DNA of 64,000 bases from Salticus scenicus (lineage: Eukaryota; Arthropoda; Arachnida; Araneae; Salticidae), in contig OZ005656.1 in assembly GCA_963930645.1 (NCBI GenBank), positions 273,553,195 to 273,617,194 on the forward strand. The letters are read 5' to 3'. Under the pieces are notes generated by a model. The model ran no database searches. It was not told the DNA's origin and saw nothing but the letters and a program-made list of their open reading frames with translations. The translations under genes were made by a program, and so were the position numbers. This document shows positions 56,926-64,000 of this stretch, piece after piece; the stretch's first letter is position 1; every line of letters starts with the position of its first letter.

Positions 56926-58655
56926 ATGTGATGATATGATTAAGAAACAGTTTCATTTAGTCCTAAAAGACGTTCGTCTTCTCAACAACAATACACTTGC
57001 GCTCTTAACCCAAAGTACAGTTAACTAATCAAAGCAATGTGGTAATTTATATTTATTAATAGCTTTTCTTTTTTCACCATTTCTCTTCCAGCGAGATTTT
57101 CTTATTCTTATAATTAAGAAAAACCCTTTTCAGGACTAGAGGTCTGACGGGACAGATAATGTCATTCACAAAATTGAACAGAGATTTTTGACGCAATTTG
57201 CTAATTTCAATAAAGACTGCCTTCGAAAAGTCGTGGCAAGCTGGTAGAAGCTATAATTTTGTGTAATTGTCAACTTTTAGATAATTTTTTAAAGAATAGA
57301 CACCACTATTTTTTAACAGTATTGTCCATTATAACTAAGCACAGATAATTTGTCGAAAGCCGTTACTAAAAAGTCTTATCCAAACTTAGTAGTTGAAAAA
57401 AAAAATACCTAGAAAAAGAATAATTGGAAACTAAGTGAATATGTGGTGAAGTCTTAAGACTGAGCAATAAAAATGAAGTATCTGTCAGTTAGTTTTCAGC
57501 AATGACCAAAATTTTATAGTACTTATATACATAAGTGTATCAAACCATTTTATGTATGTGTACGTGTAATAGAATGTGTACGTGTAATACACATATACAT
57601 ATAAGTAAAAGAGTATGTGTATATACATATGCTTGTGTGTGTGTGTGTGTGCGTTTGTGTATGTATGTAGTAAAATAGATACATGTGTTGTATATTAATA
57701 ACATAGATCTTTTTTTAAATATACAATAAATCGTTTTTGAAAGTTTTACGCTATGTTACATTATGCATTACGAATTTCTTTGAAAAAAACCTCGGGTAAA
57801 TGTAAATACTTTAACTCATGGTATTAAGATGTCTATATCGAATTTCAAAGAAGAGATATAGAGAAATGGTAAAAGTTTCTCAGAAAAGAATCAATATTGT
57901 CTTCTTCTACTTCAGAAAAAGTCTCCTGATTTTAAAATTTAAGATAAAATGTAAATCTTTGGTCTATGCCATTTCAAAACATATTGATCTGCTTTTAACA
58001 AGTTTCTTCAACTTAATACTTCTTACTCAACAAAATGTAGTAAGAAGATAATATTTTCTGTATAGTGTAAAATAACTAGATATCTGAAAAGTTTTTTTAA
58101 AGTTTCTTTTTTCATAAATATTGGATTTAAAGGAATGTTTTGTACTTTTATGTGACTATTTCGATAAGTTTATATAACTTAAATTATCTTATAAATGTTA
58201 TTAAAAATTTAATAAAAATGAATAAAAGAATGATAATCTGTGAATGTTATAAAACAAAAATGGTTTGTTTTATTTTAGAAATAATAAAGAAAATGGTTCC
58301 ACAGCAGTTTTAATTACTGGTAATTATTGGTACTGGTAGCATTTTTCTACTTTTAATCTTTTCATTTCTCAGAAATTGAACTGTTTTCAAAGCTTTACCA
58401 GAATACTATAAGAATAAATAATAATACAATTCTGGGTTTTCATCTAACTGGTTCTCACCTACTCCATAAAACTAATCCTTTATAATAAAATTCTTGATAG
58501 GGCATTAGAAAATAAAATGTTTATCTTTGATTATATGTCTACGAATTTTTTTTTATGCAATTTGTAAAGTTGTGTCGAAGAAGTTTGAAATTAAAAAAAA
58601 TTTATTAAAGAATATATATCGATATCCCCCAGTGTAATTAAAAAAAAAATAATTG
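56926..58655. other. AT-rich stretch, no gene seen
   Basis: A TACGTGTAATA repeat near 57560-57590 and (GT)n at 57632-57662. The 77-codon frame at 57818-58051 has no recognisable motif. Confidence 0.4.
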
Positions 58656-58781
58656 CACTGCGCTGCAAAAAAGAAAAGAAATTCGAGCCTTGACAACATT
58701 CCTGCTGATTCTTATGTAAAATGACCTCCTAAATCCGAATATGACCTCCCATTTTGCCCACTCATCCACCGTTTTCTTTTT

Positions 58782-59479
58782 TTACTTTCTCTTACCCATA
58801 AGGTAGAGAAAGTATTGTTTTTGGGTCAAATTTTCGAATGCGAGATTTTGTTATATTTACATGTTTTGAGGTCCCCTGAATACGAAAATCATGTTTTTAG
58901 CAAATGGTCTGTGTGCATGTCTGTGTGTGTGTGTGTCTGTGTCTGTGTGTGTGTCTGTGTGTCTGTGTGTGTGTCTGTGTGTGTGTCTCTGTGTGTGTGT
59001 GTCTGTCTGTGTGTGTGTGTGTCTGTTATCAGCATATATCAAAAACAAATTATGGCAGAAAGTTCAAACTTGGTATTCTAAATGTGTATCATATACGGAT
59101 GCTACAGTAAGCTTTTCGTTAAGATCAAGCAAATGGTTCGTGTACAGGGTCAATCAAGAGAATTCTAATACATTACGTCTATGGGGGAAATTGCAGGTAA
59201 GTAGAGTTTAACGTCTATAGACTGCACTAAACCAAGTGAAACGAATATATATTTTTTGTAATAGAGATAGTTAACTTGGAAAAAAAAAATTATGCATGCA
59301 AGAGCCTCGCCTCCCCCCCTGGGGGGGGAAGTCCCCCCTCGAGGGGAGTAAATTTTCATGATGGGTATCTTTCAAAAGAGCTCGCCAATACCTTTAAAAC
59401 GAATGGTTGAACCATCGATCTGCGATAATTTATAACAAAGTTATGGATTTTTTCTTACTTTTAACAAAAAAAAAAAAAA

Positions 59480-59528
<49 letters not shown>

Positions 59529-59907
59529 ATTGAGAATAAAATGGACTTTTTTGGATATTTGCTGTTATACTACTTCTCTAATATGGAAATCGTCTGCATT
59601 ATCATAAAAGATAATTTTTTTAAATAATAATTTAAATAAATTATTTTTAAAAGACAGAATTATTTTTAATAACCGAATTAAATTCTATATAAATGTAGGT
59701 GCATTAATGAAACGGGGTTTGAGGGGGGCCAGTAGCCCCCCTCACACAGAACTAATTACCATATAAAACTCTTCAGAAGCCTAATATGAATTGTTTAATA
59801 TAGGTTTGCATTGCAGTACTCGTTATCTTACCCCTTAAACTCCAACCTGCATTTATAGTATTAATTTTCAGGGTAAGAGAAAGTCGTGTGAGTGACACAC
59901 CAGATTA
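58782..59907 (+). mobile_element. Helentron/HINE-like repeat, copy 2
   Basis: Head palindrome ACTTTCTCTTACCC...GGTAGAGAAAGT (58783-58812), AGGTCCCCTGAATACGAAAA, a long (GT)n/(GTGTCT)n tract (58913-59026), and an end with GGTAAGAGAAAGTC, the hairpin GTGTGAGTGACACAC and CAGATT. Same plan as 33680-34576, in T-rich flanks. Two GC-rich stem-forming blocks (59302-59346 and 59722-59748) and a long A/T homopolymer block (59466-59524) are extra here. Frames across the GT tract are artefacts. Confidence 0.6.
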
Positions 59908-60163
59908 TTTTTTTTTTCTTTCACCCACCCCAATTTTTATCACTGTTCGGTAATTTTATTACTATGAATTTGATTTGGAGAATGAAAAAGAGTTAATTTA
60001 ACACCTAAAACAAATATATATATATGTTTAATGTTCAATAAATAGCATTTAAAATAGATTAATAAATATAAGAAATTTAATACATAATTTCTATGGCAAA
60101 TACCCCCTAAATTTTCCCCTTGCCGCAAATGTTCATGTTTTAGAATTTTCCAAGTCTGTAGCC
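59908..60163. other. Flank between HINE-like repeat and LINE
   Basis: AT-rich; no gene seen. Ends at the left copy of the LINE target duplication. Confidence 0.4.
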
Positions 60164-60183
60164 ATTCAGAAGATATTTAACAG

Positions 60184-62129
60184 GGAGCAGCCCCCGCTCA
60201 TCGCCATTAGAGCGATGTTGAGCGATTCAATGTCGAGACAAAAGGGACTACTCCGAAATTTATTGAAAAAAAAAAAAAAATACAAAGTTTCGCCAGGCTT
60301 GTATCCCAAGACCGACAAAGGGCGAGAGAGGTTAAAATATTAATTCAGAGAAAAGTCCTTAGTTTGAATTGATTCTGGTCGATAAAGTTCATTTAGAGTT
60401 CATGAGGTAAACAGCTGAAACATATTAAGATAAGTTCTGTGGTGCAATCACCTGTTGCCGGGCGTGCGCTTCTCGCGGTAAGGGGCAGCAGGTTACTAAT
60501 GTTTGAATCCATTTCTACAGCAGAGCATGTACATGATACTCTTGTATACGTTGCTCTTGACGAGGTCTAGGTTCCTGTCTGAGCCAGTAGGCAGTGTTAT
60601 TGATAACAACATTAATCAGTGGCATTTGATATATCCATTAATAGGGAGAAAATCTTATTGAGTTTGTTAATTAGATTTGGTCTAGTTAAAATGTTGTCCA
60701 GCCAGTTTACTGGTCTGGGGGAGGGATTTCTGATATGGTGGGCAGACGTGAGGACACAGTTAAAGATATAATGCAATGCATTTCCTTCCTTGCCACAGGG
60801 GCACAAGGGTGAGCGGCGGCGATGAAACCTGTGGAGATAGCTTGGGAATGGGGCATGGCCCGTCAGGAAGGCTGTTATAGGAGGGGTAAGCTTCCAGTCA
60901 TTGGTTGTGGCTATGGGGATCAGGTTGTGCGTGTGTCTACCTTTTTCTGAGACATCCCACAGAGATTGCCAATTTTGAATCAGTTGAAGTTTTAATTTTT
61001 GTTTGACGAATGAGGGAGGGGCGGGCAAGGAATATTGTATAAGGCTATTTTCAGTGGCATTTTTTGCCAGACTATCAGCCAGTTCATTTCCGACGACACC
61101 CCTGTGGGCAGAGACGTGCGCTAGGGTTACATTAGATTTTAAGTTGTACAGTTTAGTTTTAATTTCAAGTATAATTGGAAGCCTACTCCTGTGGCAGGCA
61201 ATGGTCTGTAGGCTCGAGAGACTGTCACTGTAGATGTTTATGAAGGAATGTATGTGGAGGTTTCCCTCTACCCATTCGATAGCCTTTAGAATTCCAAAAA
61301 GCTCTGCCTGGAATACAGAATTGAAGTCTTCGAGCCTGCAAGACCACTGGTGGATAGATTCATGGTTGATTAGCACGCAGAATGAGGCCCCTACACCATA
61401 ATCAGTTTTGGAGCCGTCTGTGTAGATTGCCACAGGAGCAGAAGGAGAATAGCTATTAATGTTGCAATTAATTAATTGTGATGCAGCATCCTTTGCTGGA
61501 TGGATTTCCCAGGTGTTGGAAAGGGTTTGAATCGGAATATTTGGGAAAAGGGAGCTTGCCAAGTTTGAGTTATCGAGTTGAAGGATATTAGTTTTTTGAA
61601 AATTATATTGAAGTTGCAAGTCTGCATGCGGGATTCCCGTGATGACGGTCAATGCGTCAGTTGAAATTGTTTTGTAGCCTCTGGACATCTGCAAGAGGAA
61701 TGGAGAGTTAAGCTTAGTCTTGGCAGTCGTCGTCAGGTGACCGCCCCAGATGCCCGCACCATATGTAATAATTTTGTCAATTATGGTATTATACCATATT
61801 TTCAGGAAAGAGCTTCAGATGCCTCACCTCTTTCCTACCATTTTGGCTGCATTGTGGTAATGGGATGTTGTTTTTAGTTTCAGGTCATTGATGTGGGCAA
61901 TCCAGTTGAGCCTCCTGTCGACTGTTACACCAAGATGTTTTAGATGGTGTACGTGTTTAACACTGACGCCATTGATCTTCATCACTGGAGACCTTTGGAG
62001 AGCTTTGGGGTATGCGAAAGTTAAGGCTTGGGTTTTTGATGAAGATAAGGAAAGGTCTAGTGCTGTTAAAATATTGCTAAAAAGTGAGAGGGCTCCCTTG
62101 GCCTGGTCCTCCAGATCTTTCCTCCGTTT
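60184..62129 (-). mobile_element. 5'-truncated LINE (RNase H-bearing, I/R1-like)
   Basis: A non-LTR retrotransposon on the minus strand, GC-richer than its surroundings. It is bounded by a 20-bp direct repeat ATTCAG(A/-)GATATTTAACAG-type at 60164-60183 and 62130-62149 (one mismatch), a plausible target-site duplication. The 5' truncation falls in the reverse transcriptase. The 3' untranslated region is 60184-60611 and has no poly-A tail at the insertion end. The element contains the coding relic below. Confidence 0.82.
60612..62129 (-). pseudogene. LINE ORF2 C-terminal part: RT thumb and RNase H
   Basis: One frame from the truncation point: KRRKDLEDQAKGALSLFS and SSSKTQALTF with INGVSVKHVHHLKHLGVTVD (end of reverse transcriptase), two in-frame TGA stops near 61810-61825, then TYGAGIWGG. 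From 61694 it runs open for 360 residues. RNase H has all four acidic residues in place, counted from 61694: Asp93 (YTDGSK), Glu131 (FQAELFG), Asp157 (IYSDSLSS) and Asp207 (GNELADSLAK). A Cys-His motif CPCGKEGNALHYIFNC follows. The RT catalytic site is lost upstream. The first 13 residues of the open frame above 62129 come from flanking DNA. Confidence 0.85.
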
Positions 62130-62341
62130 ATTCAGAGGATATTTAACAGTTAAAATAATCCCCCCCACCTAAAAATCAAATTTATAGCCATGAAATCACC
62201 GAAAAGTGATAAAAATAGGGGACCGTCTCAAATAAACGGTGGGATATAGGGCAAAATGGACGTCTTATTCGGAATCAGGAGGTCATTTTACATAAGAATT
62301 TGCAAAAATGATGTTGAAGGCATTTTTTATGCCGAGCAGTG

Positions 62342-63227
62342 TTATTTTATAGACTTTGATATAAAAACAATTCTAATAAGTAAATTATCTTTCATATCCT
62401 AATAAGGCAAAATACAAAATTTGAAATGTTCTACATTTGCTCAGATAAATTTATGCACTGATTTTCTGAAAGTTAGTATGTGATGGTGTTTACTCCTTTC
62501 ACTCACCATAGTTTCCAAAAAAAAACTTATACATGACACCCATAGCTGTATATTTTTTTTCAGACGAAGAACTTATGTAAAACAAATAAATTATAAAAAA
62601 AAAAAATAATTAATTTAAACATTGAAAAATTGTTTAAGTCAATTTATTTGAGTTGTCTTATCTCGTAGACATTTTATAACACAATAATAGCAAAATAATT
62701 TTATTAATGTATAGGGAACGATTTTTTATTTTGAATATGACTGAATATATACATTGAAATATTGTAAATTGTAGACTAAATATTTTGAAAATTTTAGGTG
62801 ATTTTACAGAATACTGCAAAATTTAATACGCAAATTTACAGCTTTTAATGCATGTATAATATAAATATTTAAGACAATAACACGAAAGTGAAGTATTATT
62901 GTGCACACTGAAAACAAGAATAAAATTATTGATTTACAAGTAAATCCTCTGAAAATTGATACAGAAAAAATTATCCGTCGTAGAATCTTCTAAAACAAGT
63001 GTAATTTTCTATATCGTACAACCTTTCTCCTTAAAAAATTTTCTTAAGGTGGAAAAGTTTAATTAAAAATTCAATTTATTTAAATAATTTTTTTTTTTCA
63101 GAATATAAACCAATTATATGCTCAATTTTTGCAAAAATGTTAAATTCAGTCTTTAACAAAAATATTACAGAATGGTGTACATTAATTTTATACGTCTCTT
63201 TAACTATACATTTACGGCTGTCAGGGA
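62342..63227. other. AT-rich stretch, no gene seen
   Basis: Poly-A and A/T runs only. Confidence 0.4.
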
Positions 63228-63425
63228 ATGAAACCTAAGGGTGGTTGGAGACATGTCATCACGTTTTTTTTCTTTTACAGAGGGCGTGGCTTACCCTCTT
63301 CGATATCCCCCAGAAATATTGTTTTTACGGCAAATGGTAGATATTGTGGTCAAAACGAATTTTACGTGTACCAGCCACCATTTACGTACTGTCTGGCTCT
63401 CATAAGAACAACTCTGGGTATGGTT
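63228..63425. repeat. Partial copy of the SINE-like repeat at 35735
   Basis: Shares GGTTGGAGACATGTCATCAC (35808 relative), ACAGAGGG.GTGGCT, AACGAATTTTACGTG and ACCAGCCACCATTTACGTAC with the 35.8-kb copy, in the same orientation. The tRNA-like end is missing. Confidence 0.55.
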
Positions 63426-64000
63426 GTAAGAAAGGAAGGGGTAACTTATCAGAGGGAGAACAAGTTTTACGTGTGGGGGAAAGGTTGTCATATTTGGCGC
63501 AGATATTAAAGTTCTTTTCTCCCTTTTCCCCCTTATTTTTAATTTTGTATATGAATTTAAGAAGCTTTTTAGCACTTATATACAAGATACACTAATAACA
63601 GCATTTCCTCACATAAATATTAGTTATAAAAAAAAAAAAAAAGAATTAGAAATATTTATTCAGTTAGCATTCTCTTGGGAATCCGAAGATAATAGAAAAT
63701 ATTATTTCTTTTTACTAAAATGAACAATATCAATATCAGTTATCTTAAAACTTTACTTATTTTTGAAGTATTAATCAAGATGTTATTTAAAAATAGCCTA
63801 ACTTATTTCTTTGATATTGCCATTTCACTTAATATACACAACCTGTTTGAACGATTTGACAACAGGCAATGCGATAAGTCAATCGCTGAACGGAACGACT
63901 GAACGAGAAGAATATGGCGAGAAATTCCAGTGTTGGCGCTAAAAGAAAATACCGGACATCCCTCAAATTAAGTCGACGGGTCTGTTACCCTGGCAACTGG
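63426..64000. other. Window end, no gene seen
   Basis: AT-rich with a poly-A run near 63630-63642. The last 130 bases are GC-richer (AATATGGCGAGAAATTCCAG) but open no convincing frame. Confidence 0.35.

Larger units (their letters stand above)
58656..62341. mobile_element. 3.7-kb element with inverted ends, hosting other elements
   Basis: The left end CACTGCGCTGCAAAA and, further in, CTTATGTAAAATGACCTCCT and CCATTTTGCCCA are mirrored at the right: TGGGATATAGGGCAAAATGG (62240), AGGTCATTTTACATAAGAAT and GCCGAGCAGTG. The arms match over about 120 bp with imperfect tips. The interior contains the HINE-like repeat and the LINE, so the original element may have been only about 0.6 kb. Target duplication unclear. 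Confidence 0.65.

Noticed and set aside
58815..59211. Overlapping long open frames rich in Cys-Val or His-Thr
   Set aside because: They are translations of a GT/GTCT microsatellite inside the HINE-like repeat.
59466..59524. A-run followed by a very long T-run as a tail-to-tail LINE or hairpin
   Set aside because: No element boundary or target duplication adjoins it; it looks like simple-repeat expansion.

Overview
The window is AT-rich, intron-poor eukaryotic repeat DNA, most likely from an arthropod. The mix of Tc1/mariner, piggyBac, hAT and Helitron relics, tRNA-derived repeats and an RNase H-bearing LINE fits a chelicerate such as a spider, but that placement is inference. I recognise no intact host gene. 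Every open frame with a recognisable motif belongs to a decayed transposon, apart from one unidentified frameshifted relic near 13 kb.

Layout. 0.6-3.6 kb: a 1.6-kb TA-flanked foldback element, a hAT-type MITE and a second foldback. 4.3-5.8 kb: first copy of a dispersed repeat, with an internal 168-bp tandem duplication. 6.4-7.7 kb: three copies of a CACTGAG-ended MITE. 9.7-11.1 kb: a Tc1-like element with a broken transposase. 13 kb: GC-richer unidentified coding relic. 15.3-17.9 kb: second copy of the dispersed repeat, split by a Helitron. 18.1-20.2 kb: LTR, primer-binding site and broken gag of an LTR retrotransposon. 22.8-23.3 kb: a minus-strand Helitron. 23.5-27.8 kb: a Tc1-like element with doubled terminal repeats, split by a 2.7-kb hAT element that itself carries a foldback and a hAT MITE. 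29.0-30.1 kb: a palindrome with two identical 517-bp arms around an intron-like spacer. 33.7-34.6 kb: a Helentron/HINE-like repeat. 37.5-39.7 kb: MITEs and a tRNA-like gene. 41.9 kb: a 9-bp-TSD foldback. 43.2-44.4 kb: a mariner relic with an internal duplication. 44.7-53.8 kb: another Tc1-like element opened by a 7.5-kb insertion, which holds a hAT MITE, a second MITE and a piggyBac-like element carrying an array of tRNA-Ile-like units. 54.9 kb: a perfect 118-bp palindrome. 58.7-62.3 kb: an inverted-repeat element holding a second HINE-like repeat and a truncated LINE with an intact RNase H active site.

The order of insertion can often be read from target-site duplications (TSDs). The most unusual points are the identical-arm hairpin with a GT...AG spacer, two hAT MITEs that both landed on the tip of a foldback element, the tRNA-Ile-like array inside a TTAA-flanked element, and deep nesting inside dead Tc1 transposases. 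The long gaps between elements are AT-rich and contain only simple repeats and short frames with no recognisable motif.
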